Positions 40,756 to 51,200 of a stretch of DNA of 64,000 bases are shown here, one piece after another. Position 1 is the stretch's first letter, and the number at the start of each line of letters is the position of its first letter. The translations under genes and the position numbers were made by a program. Source of the DNA: CADEDH01 sp041394285 (GTDB taxonomy: Bacteria > Actinomycetota > Acidimicrobiia > Acidimicrobiales > SZUA-35); NCBI GenBank assembly GCA_041394285.1, contig JAWKIL010000020.1, forward strand, positions 1 to 64,000. The letters run 5' to 3'. The notes under the pieces are model-generated. The model was given only the letters and a program-made list of their open reading frames with translations. It was not told the origin of the DNA and did no database searches.

Positions 40756-42012
40756 GTGAAGTCACTGACGGTCCGGCTCGACGCCGACCTCGATCTGGTG
40801 GCCCTGGGGGCCCGATCGGGGCTCCTGTGGACCCGCCCCCAGGCCGACGATCCGGTGCCAGTGCTGGCCGGCATCGGCCGGGCCATCCGCCTCGACGTGG
40901 AGCGGCCGGGCGGGGCGGCCCAGGCCCAGGCGGCGCTGGCCGCCCTCGGCGGCCCCAACGAGGTGGGCGGCCCCGGCACCGGCGTGGTCGCCTTCGGGGC
41001 CTTCCCGTTCGACCGCACCGCCCCTGGCGAGCTGGTGGTCCCCGAGATCGTGGTGGGCCGGGGGGCCGACGGCCGTCGCTGGCTCACGATCGTGGGCGAC
41101 GGGTCGCTCGGTCCCGACGACGCCCTGGCCCAGGCCCGCCAGGTGCTCGACGGTGGCCCCCCACCGGGATCGCCGGCGACCCCCGAGCCGACGTCGTACG
41201 ACCTGCGCTCGCCCCTCCCGCCCGAAGTGTGGCGGGACGACGTGGTGGCCCCGGCCCGTGACCGGATCCGCCGGGGTGAGCTCGACAAGGTGGTGCTGGC
41301 CCGGGAGCTGGTGCTGGAGACCGACCATCCGCTCGCCCCGCCGGCCGTGATCGGCGCCCTGCGGGACAGCTTCCCCACCGCCATCGTCTTCCGCATCGGC
41401 GGGTTCCTGGGCGCCACCCCCGAGCTCCTGGTGAGCCGCCACGGCGACATCGTGCGGGCCCACCCCTTGGCCGGCACCGCCCCCCGCTCGGCCGACCCCG
41501 CCGCCGACGGCCGCCTGGCCGCCGGCCTGCTGGCCTCCACCAAGGACCAGGGGGAGCACCGCATCACGATCGAGTGGCTGCTCGACGGGCTGCTGCCGTT
41601 CTGCTCCTACGTCGACGCCGAGCCCGAGCCCACCATCGTGACGCTGGCCAACCTCCACCACCTCGGCACCCGGGTGGAGGGGCGGTTGTCGTCGCCTCCG
41701 GCGTCGGTGCTGGAGCTGGCGGCCGCCCTGCACCCCACGCCGGCGGTGGGAGGCGATCCCCAGGCCGCGGCGCTGGCCGTCATCGCCGAGCTGGAGCGGG
41801 CCGAGCGGGGCCTGTACGCCGGCCCCACCGGCTGGGTCGACGGGGCGGGCAACGGCGCCTTCGCCGTCGCCATCCGCTCGGCTCAGATCGACGGCCTCAC
41901 CACCCGCTTCTTCGCCGGGGTGGGCGTGGTGGCCGACAGCGACCCGGAGGCGGAGCTGGCCGAGACCCGCACCAAGTTCCGGGCCATGCTGGGTGCCCTG
42001 ATCCGCCCGTGA
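40756..42012 (+). CDS. menF: Isochorismate synthase
   Basis: A 418-residue chorismate-utilising enzyme converting chorismate to isochorismate, the first step of menaquinone synthesis. Conserved parts are RGELDKVVLARE, LVSRHGDIVRAHPLAGTAPR, TKDQGEHRITIEWL, LHHLGTRVEG, LHPTPAVGGDP and GPTGWVDGAGNGAFAVAIRSA. An anthranilate/PABA synthase lacks this combination. GTG start, 24 bases from the divergent SRPBCC start. The gene ends at a perfect 57-nt inverted repeat. Other men genes in the window support menaquinone rather than siderophore use. Confidence 0.9.
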   Translation: MKSLTVRLDADLDLVALGARSGLLWTRPQADDPVPVLAGIGRAIRLDVERPGGAAQAQAALAALGGPNEVGGPGTGVVAFGAFPFDRTAPGELVVPEIVVGRGADGRRWLTIVGDGSLGPDDALAQARQVLDGGPPPGSPATPEPTSYDLRSPLPPEVWRDDVVAPARDRIRRGELDKVVLARELVLETDHPLAPPAVIGALRDSFPTAIVFRIGGFLGATPELLVSRHGDIVRAHPLAGTAPRSADPAADGRLAAGLLASTKDQGEHRITIEWLLDGLLPFCSYVDAEPEPTIVTLANLHHLGTRVEGRLSSPPASVLELAAALHPTPAVGGDPQAAALAVIAELERAERGLYAGPTGWVDGAGNGAFAVAIRSAQIDGLTTRFFAGVGVVADSDPEAELAETRTKFRAMLGALIRP

Positions 42013-42025
42013 CCGCGCTGAACCC

Positions 42026-42082
42026 GCCCGAAATTAGGAGCCTGAGCGGCGCTCAGCGCCGCTCAGGCTCCTAATTTCGGGC
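42026..42082. terminator. Perfect 27-bp inverted repeat between convergent genes
   Basis: A 57-nt structure with 27-bp perfectly paired arms and a three-base loop (TCA). The left arm starts GCCCGAAATTAGGAGCC. It fills the gap between menF (stop 42012) and the DUF35 gene (stop at 42083). It has no U-tract beyond the A/T run inside the stem base. It most likely terminates both genes; the AAATTA/TAATTT run gives an AT-rich base when read on either strand. Confidence 0.75.
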
Positions 42083-42604
42083 TTACTCGGGGTAGCGCCA
42101 GGGGACGGGTTGCTCGACGGTCTCGTCGATCGTCCACTGGGGGATGGCGATGTCGTCGCTCACCGGGTTGAACACCATCCGTACCCGGGTGCCGATACCC
42201 ACCTGGGCCACCACCTCGGGCGGGGCCAGCGCGCCGTCGGCCGTCACCAGGTTGCCGACGATCCGCAGCGCCTCGTGCTCGGTCGGCTCCCCCCGTTGGG
42301 TGTCGAGCTCCACCAGCAGCACCAGATACGGGCTGTGCTCCCGGAACGAGGGCTGGATGGCGTGGTGCACCTCGGCGTAGCTGTACACCGCGCCCCGGGG
42401 CTCCACCTCCACCCAATCGTACTCACGGTCGCCCGTCCAGGGGCAGGCGGTGGTGGGCGGGTAGCGGAGCAGGCCCGACTGGCGGCCCCGCTGAAGGCGG
42501 AACACGCCCTCGGCGCAGGACCGGAAGTAGGCCAGGTTCTCCCGGTCGAGATCGTCGATCGATACGGGCATGCCGAGATGGGTTCCCTGCGGCATGGCGC
42601 TCAC
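42083..42604 (-). CDS. DUF35 OB-fold acyl-CoA-associated protein, partner of the thiolase
   Basis: A 173-residue protein with the DUF35 layout: an N-terminal helical part (NLAYFRSCAEGVFRLQRGRQSG), an incomplete zinc-ribbon-like segment (CPWTGDREYDWVE), and an OB-fold (AVYSYAEVHHAIQPSF through GTRVRMVF). DUF35 proteins form complexes with thiolase-like or lipid-transfer proteins. GTG 42604 overlaps the thiolase stop by four bases; ATG 42595 is the alternative. The ribbon shows few cysteines, suggesting no zinc. It ends at the perfect inverted repeat. Confidence 0.82.
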   Translation of the reverse strand: MSAMPQGTHLGMPVSIDDLDRENLAYFRSCAEGVFRLQRGRQSGLLRYPPTTACPWTGDREYDWVEVEPRGAVYSYAEVHHAIQPSFREHSPYLVLLVELDTQRGEPTEHEALRIVGNLVTADGALAPPEVVAQVGIGTRVRMVFNPVSDDIAIPQWTIDETVEQPVPWRYPE

Positions 42605-43863
42605 CAGCCCTTCTGCATCACGAGGGCCGAGCCGGTGGCCGGCATGGCCCATCCCAGGTTGGCCGTCAGCTCCGGGTCCCGGACCTGGCGGCAGCCCCCC
42701 TCCGAGTAGTCGTAGGTGTGCTGCCGGCGGCCGTCGGGCCCGGCCGGGCACGAGTCGTCGATGTCGTGGCGGAGCTGGCGCACGTTCTCGATCACCATGG
42801 ACATGCCGTGGGTGTAGCCCTCGCACAGGTGGCCGCCCGAGGTGTTGTTGGGTCGGCCGCCCCCCAGCTCGATGATGCCGGACGACACGTAGTCGCCGCC
42901 CTCGCCCTTGGCGCAGAACCCGTAGTCCTCCAGCTGGAGCATGGTGGTGAAGGTGAAGGCGTCGTAGGAGCCGGTGATGTCGATCTCGTCGGGCCCCACG
43001 CCGGCGTTGGGCCACAGGATGTCCTTGGCGTAGTAGCCGGCCACCCGGGTGATCGGGCCGTGCTGGTAGTGCATGTCGAGCCGGGGCTTGGAGCAGCGGC
43101 CCACCACCGAGCGGATCGTGACCAGGGGCTGTCGCATGTCCCGGGCCCGTTCGGCCGAGGTGACGATCACGCAGGTGGCGTTGTCGGTCTCCACGCAGCA
43201 GTCGAGCAGGTGCAGCGGCTTGCACACCATGCGGCTGTTGACCACGTCGTCCACCGTCACCCGCTGGCGGTAGAAGGCCTTGGGGTTGTTGGAGGCGTGC
43301 CGGGAGTGGGCCACCTTCACCGCCGCCACCTGTTCGGGGGTGGTGCCGTACTCGTACATGTGGCGCATGAAGGTGGGGGCGAACATCTGGCCGGCGCTGC
43401 CCCAGCCGTAGGCCCGCCCGTGGAGGGCGTCGCCCGAGACGGGGGCGGCGGCCCGGGCCCCGGTACCCCCGATGCGGACCTGGCTGAAGCCGTTCATCGA
43501 GCGGAACACGGCGACCGTGTCGCACATGCCGGCCTCGATCACGCCCATGGCGATCCCGATCAGGGCCTCGGTGGACGAGCCGCCGCCGAAGCAGTCCATG
43601 TAGAAGTTGAGCCGGATGCCGAGGTCGCCGGCCACGAAGGGGGAGAAGGTGGAGTCGTTGCCGGAGTACGACAGCATCCCGTCGACGTCGGCCGCGGTGA
43701 GCCCGGCGTCGGCCATGGCGTTGCCCACGGCCCAGGTGGCCAGGCTGCGGGTGGTGCGTTCCTCACCGGGGGCGTAGCCCCGCTGGTAGGTGGTCTCCCC
43801 GATGCCGGCTATGGCGTAGCGGTTGCGGAGGTAGGGCGGGCTGGTGCCGTCGATATCGGTCAC
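42601..43863 (-). CDS. Thiolase-like (lipid-transfer-protein/SCPx-type) enzyme
   Basis: A 420-residue thiolase-superfamily protein. AIAGIGETTYQRG, ADAGLTAADVDGML, FGGGSSTEALIGIAMGVIEAGMCDTV and HLCEGYTHGMSM resemble Ltp2-like proteins of steroid degradation. The nucleophilic cysteine of true thiolases is not in its usual place (DCFGGGSS contains the nearest). The coupled DUF35 gene supports an Ltp2-DUF35-type retro-aldolase or condensing complex. ATG start; 67 bases separate it from the divergent hydrolase gene. The substrate is an acyl-CoA of unknown structure. Confidence 0.8.
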   Translation of the reverse strand: MTDIDGTSPPYLRNRYAIAGIGETTYQRGYAPGEERTTRSLATWAVGNAMADAGLTAADVDGMLSYSGNDSTFSPFVAGDLGIRLNFYMDCFGGGSSTEALIGIAMGVIEAGMCDTVAVFRSMNGFSQVRIGGTGARAAAPVSGDALHGRAYGWGSAGQMFAPTFMRHMYEYGTTPEQVAAVKVAHSRHASNNPKAFYRQRVTVDDVVNSRMVCKPLHLLDCCVETDNATCVIVTSAERARDMRQPLVTIRSVVGRCSKPRLDMHYQHGPITRVAGYYAKDILWPNAGVGPDEIDITGSYDAFTFTTMLQLEDYGFCAKGEGGDYVSSGIIELGGGRPNNTSGGHLCEGYTHGMSMVIENVRQLRHDIDDSCPAGPDGRRQHTYDYSEGGCRQVRDPELTANLGWAMPATGSALVMQKGW

Positions 43864-43930
43864 GTGGGCAGCTTTCCATGTGACAAACGGGCTCGCACGT
43901 TGGCCACCGGTGCTTCATACTGGTGAAGCG

Positions 43931-45072
43931 ATGACAGGCAGCTGGGGCAGGTTGCCGTCGGGCATGAGCATGGCGGATCGCGCCGCAACTTCCGGGTTGC
44001 TTCCGTCCGGCCCGAGCTACGACGTGGCCGAGGAGCCGGCCCCCTGCGGCCCGGAGGCAGATCGGCCGGCCGCCCCGGGCGTGGCGCCGGCGCCGGTCCT
44101 GGCTCCCGCTGTCCGTCCGGCCGACGAGGCCCGATACCGCCACGCCGAGCAGCGGTGGTTCGACACCGTGAAGCTGCGGCCGAAGGAGCACTGGATCAAC
44201 CTGCCGGGCCTGGACACGGTGGTGCGGGTGCTCGAGGTGGGGGAGGGGCCGCCGGTGCTGTTCCTCCACGGCGCCTCCAGCGGCGCCGCCGTCTGGGCCC
44301 CGCTGGCCGCCCGCCTGGCTGGCCGGCACCGCTGCCTGCTCGTCGATCGCCCCGGGTGCGGGCTGAGCCCGGCGCCGCCTGAAGCCCTCCGTTTCGGATC
44401 GGGCTCCGGGCGGCGCCGGGCGGACGCCTTCGACGGGTTCGCCGCCCTGGCCGACGAATTGGCGGTGGCCGTGCTCGACGGGCTGGGCGTGGAGCGGGCG
44501 GCGCTGGTGGCCACCTCGCTCGGCGGCCACCTCGGGCTCCGGGCGGCTGCCGCCCATCCCGATCGGGTGGAGCGGCTGGTGTGCCTGGGGTGGCCAGTGG
44601 GGGCGCCGGGAGACCCGGTGCCGTTGGCGGTGCGGCTGGCCTCGATCGGGTGGCTGGGCCGACTCGGCGCCCGCCTGCCGGTGAGCGACCGCACCGTGCG
44701 CAGGACGGTGAAGGGGCTGGCATCGGGGCCGACGCCCTCGGCCCGGCCGGAGTGGCCTGGTTCCGGGCCCTCCTCGACCGCACGCCGACGATGCGCAACG
44801 AGCTGGCCGCCGTCCCCCCGGTGCTCGGCCGCCGGGGCCAGCGGCCCGAGGCCCTGCTACCCGACGCCGTGCTGCGCCGGATCCAGGCCCCCACGCTGCT
44901 CGTGTGGGGTACCGACGACCCCTTCGGCGGCGCCTCGGCGGCCGAGGCCTTCGCCCCCCGGGTGCCGGGGGCCCGGCTGTCCCTCGTCGGCACCGGCCAC
45001 GCCCCCTGGATCGACGCCCCCCAGCTGGTCGCCGTCACCACCGCCGCCTTCCTTGCCGGCCACGACGACTGA
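43931..45072 (+). pseudogene. Alpha/beta hydrolase with a single frameshift
   Basis: The first frame encodes VLFLHGASSGAAVWAPL (oxyanion region), the nucleophile elbow ALVATSLGGHLGL and then RTVRRTVKG. Homology continues only in another frame as ADALGPAGVAWFRALLDRT, then APTLLVWGTDDPFGG (acid) and LVGTGHAPWID (histidine). The two frames join at the GGGG run 44725-44728; one extra G would restore a complete triad and a protein of about 380 residues. It may be a sequencing or assembly indel, or a recent inactivation. Start ATG 43931 is divergent from the thiolase gene. Substrate unknown; MenH-like activity is possible but unsupported. Confidence 0.75.
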
Positions 45073-45104
45073 GTACGCCCGTCGGGCGTCGCCGATCTCG
45101 GCCG

Positions 45105-45215
45105 TTCTGCGCGACGTAAACCGCGCCACCCCACCGTTCTGTGTCACGTTCTCGCCGGATCTCGGAGGGTTCGCGACGCAGAATGCCGGCGGGTCGCGAA
45201 TTCCGTCGCGCAGAA
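45105..45215. repeat. Nested inverted repeat with four copies of a 12-mer
   Basis: TTCTGCGCGACG (45105) and TTCTGTGTCACG (45137) on the plus strand are mirrored by CGCGACGCAGAA (45172-45183) and CGTCGCGCAGAA (45204-45215). Both pairs are spaced 32 bp, so the structure is symmetrical about 45160. It occupies the 173-bp convergent spacer between the hydrolase and the macroglobulin gene. It resembles a REP-type pair (BIME-like). Confidence 0.7.
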
Positions 45216-45245
45216 TGGGGAGGAGGGAGGGCCGTGGCGGCCCTG

Positions 45246-48200
45246 TCAGCCGACCACGACGGTGGCGGAGGCGGAGCGGCCGAAGGTCTCGGGGGCGTAG
45301 AGCTCCTCGGCCCGGGCCGGGGGCACCACGAACGTGCCGGGGGTGGTGGCCCGGGCGGTGTAGCTGTAGGTGTAGGTGCCGCCCGGGAGGTAGCTGGAGA
45401 AGGCCTCGGCCCGGTCGTCGCGCAGGTTCTGGTGCTCGTACCACTGCCAGCACCAGCACCACCCCACCTCGGGCACCGCCGGGTCGCCGGTGTCGGGCGG
45501 CGGCGGGGGCGTGGGGGACGACGCCAGGGCCGGGTTGAGCGGCTCCAGCCCGGCCGGCAGCGGATCGACCAGGGCCACGTGATGGCGCACGGCGTCGGCC
45601 ACCATCGTCACCGTCACCCGCACCGTGGCCCCCGGCTTCACCCGCCAGGTGCCGTCCGCGCTGCGGGTGACATCATCGGGGTCGCCGGTGGACTCATAGG
45701 TGCGGTCGACGACGAAGCCCTCGTCCCGCGGATCCAGCGTCAGGTCGGTCGGGGCGTAGCGCAGGCCGAGGCGCCAGTAGAGCCGGCCCGGCCCGTCCTT
45801 GGCCACCACCACCCGCTGGTCGCCTCCGGCGATCACGTCGGCCATCGGCACCACGGTGGCCGCCCGATCGGTGGTGCGGCCCTCGAAGCGGTGCTCGCTG
45901 GCGTAGAGGTCGCCCAGCCAGGCCCGGGCGGTGAAGCTCGGCTCCGCCGCCTCGAACGCGTCGAAGTAGTGCTTCAGGGCGAGGAGGATGAAGGTGTTCT
46001 CGAAGGCGTTGGCCCACCGCCCCTTCACCCGGCTGGCCAGCAGCCCGTTCACCACCTTGGGGATGAGGTCCGACGAGGGCTGTTCGCTGATTAGGGCGTC
46101 GAGCACGATCCCGTCGGTCCGCCGATCCGACGCCGCCACCACGGCGGCGTCGGCCTGCTCGGTGAAGCCGGTGGCGAAGCTGGCGGCCCCGGCGGTGTCG
46201 GTGGCCGAGTTGGCGATCGAGCGACCGATGGCGGCGGTGGCCGCCGCATCGTCGAGGGCGGGCCACAGCCAGGCCAGGGCGTCGAGGGGCAGGGCGTCGC
46301 CCTCCCGCCGGTAGAGGGCCAGGGCCTTGGCCGGGTCGCCGGTGCCGCCCTGGTGGCGGACGTTCAGGGCGTAGGCGCTGAGCGTGGCCCGGCCCTCCGG
46401 CCCGAGCCCGGCCGGGAACAGCGACTCGACGTCGGCCAGGCGGCCGAGGGCGGCCGTCAGGGCCTCGGCCGGCACGCTGTAGCCGGCCCCCTTCGCCGCC
46501 AGCAGGGCGTGGGTGGCCTGGATCGACGTCCAGGCCTCCGAACGCCGGCCCCGCTGCCACGACGGGAACCCGCCGTCGTCGTTCTGCAGGGCCACCAGCC
46601 GGGTGATGTCCCGGTCGACCTGGGCGTTCAGCGCCGCCGGGTCGGGCAGGCCCTCGGCGTCGAAGGCGTCGAGCACATCACGGAGGGCGGCCACGGCCAG
46701 GATGCGGGAGGCGTAGGCCTCGGCCATGTCCCAGCGGTAGTCGTCGAGGAAGAGGACGGCGTCGGTCAGCGACTGCAGCGCCGTGGCCGAGGTGTCGATC
46801 TCGAGGCCCCCGAACTGGGGGAACACATCCGACGGGGCGGAGAAGGGCTGGGCCACCGCCGCCGGCCCACCGGCTGTGGCATCCGATCCGTCGATCGTGC
46901 CGTAGGTGGCGAAGGCCTCGGTGGTGGCCGGGGTGTACACCGGCAGCTCGACGGCGGCGGCGTCGGCCTCGGGCCCGGCGGCGGTCGCGGCCACGGCCCG
47001 GAACCGGGCGGTACCGGCCTGCTCGGCCGAGGCCGGGAAGCGCACCTCCACCCGGTCGTTGGCCGGCACCGTCACGCGCTTGCCGGCGGGCCCGGTGAGC
47101 GACAGGTTGGCGGCGTCGAGGGCCACGTCGACCTCCAGGGCCGCCCCCGTCTGGTTCTGGACCACCACCGGCAGCTCGAATCGGTCGCCGAAGTTGAGGA
47201 ACCGGGGGGCCGACGGGCGAACCATCAACGGCAGGCGGGCCGTGATGGTCGACTCTCCCTGGCCGAAGCGCTGGGCCCCGTCCACCGCCACCGCCATGAC
47301 CCGGTAGCGGGTCAGGTTGTCGGGCAGGGGCACGTCCACCGTCACCGTGCCGTCGGGGCCGGTTGAGCGGTCGGGGGCGTAGACAGCCACCGGCTGGAGG
47401 TCGGACCGCAGCTGGATGGGCTGGCCGACCTGGTCGGCCCCCTCGGCCTTGGCCGCCATCTCGTCGACCGGGGCCGACGACCGGGCGGCGGCGGTGGTGG
47501 CCGTCGCCATCGGTGGCGCACCGCCGGCGCTCTCGAGCGCGGCGTCGCCGGACGCGGTGTCGGTCCCGCTGCCCAGGCCGGCGGCCACCAGATCGGGCCG
47601 GCCCAGCAGGATCGAGGCCCGGGTGTACTCGCCGTACACGTTGGAGTACCAGGGGCCGTAGAACATGTCGAGGGGGTCCACCAGGTCGTAGCCGGTGAGC
47701 GACAGCACCGCCTCGTCCACCACCAGCAGGGCCACGTCGGCCCCCGCCACCGGTGCGCCGTCCGGTCCGGCCACGGCCACCGTCACCGTCGTGTCGGCTC
47801 CGGGTGAGAGGTTGGCGGCGGCCGGGGTGGCCGTGACCGCCAGGGCCCGGGTGGTCGGCGGGACCTTCAGCTCCACCGTCCCGACAGCGAACGCGGGGCG
47901 GGGCGGTGCACCGTCGGCCGGGGTGCCGTCGTCGTCGAGGCGGGGGGCGGTGCCCACCAGGTCCACCTGCACGGTGACACCCGGCGTCCAGGCCTCGTCG
48001 ATCGGGATCTCCACCACTGCGCTGCCGTCGTCCGCCTCGAAGGGCACTGTGGACACGATCGTGCCCCGGCTCACCGTGGCCAGGCCCGACGCCGGCCCGA
48101 ACGGGCTCTGGACCAGCAGCCGGGCCGTGTCGCCGGCACCGTAGGTGGGCTGGTCGGGCACGATCGTGACCTGCTCCTGGGTGACGAGTCGGGCCGGGCG

Positions 48201-51200
48201 GGCCTCGCCTCCCGACACCCACACGGTGAGCTGGCTGCGGTTGCGGTGGCCCTGGGCGTCGGTCACCACCGCCGTCACCTGCCAGGTGCCGCCCACGTCG
48301 GTAGCCAGCTCGCAGCGCATGGCATCGGGAGTGGGATCGCCGGGGGCCATAGCCACCGAGGTGAGCGCGCAGGTCTGGGTGTCGTCGCCCAGCTCTTCGG
48401 TCCAGGCGCCGTTGCGGTACACCCACTCGAGGCGCCCCGCCGTCACCTCCACCGGGCGGTCGGCCAGCGGGTTGCCGTCGACGTCGGTGACCACGGTGTC
48501 GATCCGCAGCGGCGTGCCCTGTTCCACGAAGGGGCGGTCGGTGCGCAGGCCCACGTAGGCCCGGGCCGGGTGGACCAGGAGGTCGGTGCGCGACGCCCAC
48601 GTCTGGCGGTTGACGTCGGTGACGGCGGCCTCGGCCGTGACCGTGGTGGGCAGGTCGACCGCCGGACCGTCGAAGTCGAGCCGGAGATAGTGCGAGCCGT
48701 CGGTGCCGGTCCGCCCGGTGAACGTCTCGACCACGGCCTCGGAGCCGGGCGGGCATCCCGGGGGGAAGCAGGACGGGCCGCCGAACCGGGCCCCGCCGAA
48801 CCCGTCGCCGAAGCCGGCCCCGGGCCCGCCGACGAGCCACCACGGCTGCCAGATCCCGAACGTGAACGGCTGCCAGCCCGGAGGGCGGTAGGTGGTGGTG
48901 GTTGTGGTGACCGTCCACGTGGTGTCGGCATCGGGCAGGGGACCGCCGGCGTAGTAGGCGGCATCGGCGGCCACCGTGGCCGGTTCGGTGGTGTAGTACG
49001 GGCCGGGCGACTCGGGCCGGGCCGTCACCTCGAACTCGGGGGTGCGGAACTCCTGGATCTGGAACTGGTGGGTCCAGGACGCGGCACCGGGGTCCATCTC
49101 CGGCACGTCGGCCGTCAGCTGGACCCAGGCCGGGCCCAGGTTGGCCCCGGCCGGCAGGGTGACGCTGAGGTTGAAACCGCCCAGCGGGTTCAGGGGGACG
49201 GCGCCCGACCCCAGCGACGCGCCCTGGGGATCGAAGGCCTGCCAGGTGACGGTGGTGGCTCCCGGTAGCTCGGGTTGGGCGTCGCCGGTGTTGGCCAGGC
49301 GGCGCAGCCAGCCCGTGATCCGGGCCGTCTCGCCCGGTTTGTAGACCCCGCGGTCGTCGAAGGTGTACCAGCGGGCCTCGCTCCGGACCGGGCTGGGCAC
49401 CCAGCCCCCGTACATCGACGACGCCAGCACGGCCTGGGCTCCGGGGCCGCCGGGGCCGCCGGGATCGGCGGCCTCCAGCCCCAGGACGGCGGCGGTGAGC
49501 GGCAGGGTGGCCACGCCGTGCCCGTCGGTGGTCACCGGGTCGCCCGAGCCGAGGGGCGTCACCTCGACGCCGGGCCGGGGCCGGCCGGTGGTGAGGTCGG
49601 TGGTCCACACCAGGAGCCGCTGGCCATCGACGATGGCGTCGATCCCGAGCGTGGTGGCCTGGACCCAGGCCCAGGTGGGCCGGTTCATCCAGTACTGGTC
49701 GCTCGTCGGCTCGACGGTGCGGGTGGGCGCCACCCGCACCACCAGCTGGCCGGTTCCGGCCTGAGCGAAGGCGTCGCCCAGGTCGATCACGGTCTCGGCT
49801 GGGGCGTCGGCGTCGGCCGTCACCGGCACCTCGGCCGACAGGACCTCGGGGAAGGGCGGGGCTCCGGGGTCGGTGTCGGACCAGGTGGTCTCGAGGAAAC
49901 GCTGGAAGGCGGCGAGGTCGCCGCCGGACACCTTCCAGGCCGTGACCCGCAGCGAGGGCTGGTTGACGGTGGAGACGGTGAGGGTGGGGCGGGCCGCCAT
50001 GGGGTCGGTGGTGAGGTACTGGCGGGGGAACGGTTCGAGGCGGGGCTGGGCCGGGCCGATCTCCACCTTCTCGGTGTGGTCCGAGCCCAGGGTCTGGCCG
50101 AACGTGTCGGCCAGGCCGGCTCCCACCCGCACGGTGTAGGTGGTGCGGCCCTTGGTGGCCCCGGTGATCACGAGCTGGTTGCCGCTGGCGGTGACCCGGA
50201 GCCCGGGCACGTCGGGGCTGACGGTGACCAGGCCGGGGTCGAACCGATCGACGTCCACCGGGTTGTTGAGCTCGATGGCGATCGGGGTGGCCGGCTGGCA
50301 CGGGCCGCCGTAGTTGCACTGGTGGCCGGTCACGGCGAAGGCGTCGAACGTGCGGCCCGTGTGGCGGCTGGCATCGGCGGTGGTGCGGGGGCCCTCGGCC
50401 GACGGCGTGCCGGGACCGATCTCGATCGCCAGGTCGGCGGCGGCGGGCAGCGGCTCGTCGGGCCGGAACGCCACCCACCGGCCGGCCAGCGCGCCCTTGA
50501 CGGCCCGGGCGGCGGCGTTGTCGGCGTCGATCTCCTCGGGTGAGGCCAGCCGCACGGCCCGCTCGTCGCCGTCGGCCGTGAGCGACACCGTGGCCAGCAC
50601 GGCCTCGGGGTCGACCTGCTGGTCGAACACGGCCACCAGCACCGGGGTGAGGCCCACCGGGGCCGACAGGTCGGTGAACGACGCCACCTGGGGGGCGGGG
50701 GTGGCGAAGGTCCAGCGGTACGCCTCGGCCAGCTCGCCCCCGTTGGCCGACCGCGTGCCGGCCGGCACGGTCACGGTGTACTCCGTGGCCGCCGGCAGCC
50801 GGTCGGGGGTGCCGTTGGCGTCGGGGCCGGGCACCACCTCGAAGCGCAGGGTGCGGGTGCCGATCCAGCGCCAGCGGCCCTCGACCGTGGGCTCCAGCGT
50901 CACGGGCACGTCGGCCGATGCCACGTCGTCGACCGTGCCGATCGGCACCATGGCCTGGTCGAAGGTGACGGTGAGGAACGGAGCGACGCCCACCTCGCCC
51001 TCGGGTTGGACCCGCAGCACGTGGAGGGGGCCGGTGGCGGTGGCGGCGGGGTCGGGCGGCTCGGCCGACAGCGGGGGGAAGGGGGCGGTGATCGTGTCGC
51101 CCACCAACGGAGGGGGCAGCGACAGGGCCGGACGGTTGAACCCCGTGGCATCACCGGGCTCGGCCGTACCCGGGCCGGCGTCGGGCAGGCGGGCCAGCAG

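Noticed and set aside
47580..47610. CCACCAGATCGGGCC resembling a palindrome arm in the macroglobulin gene
   Set aside because: No core sequence nearby; coding sequence explains it.
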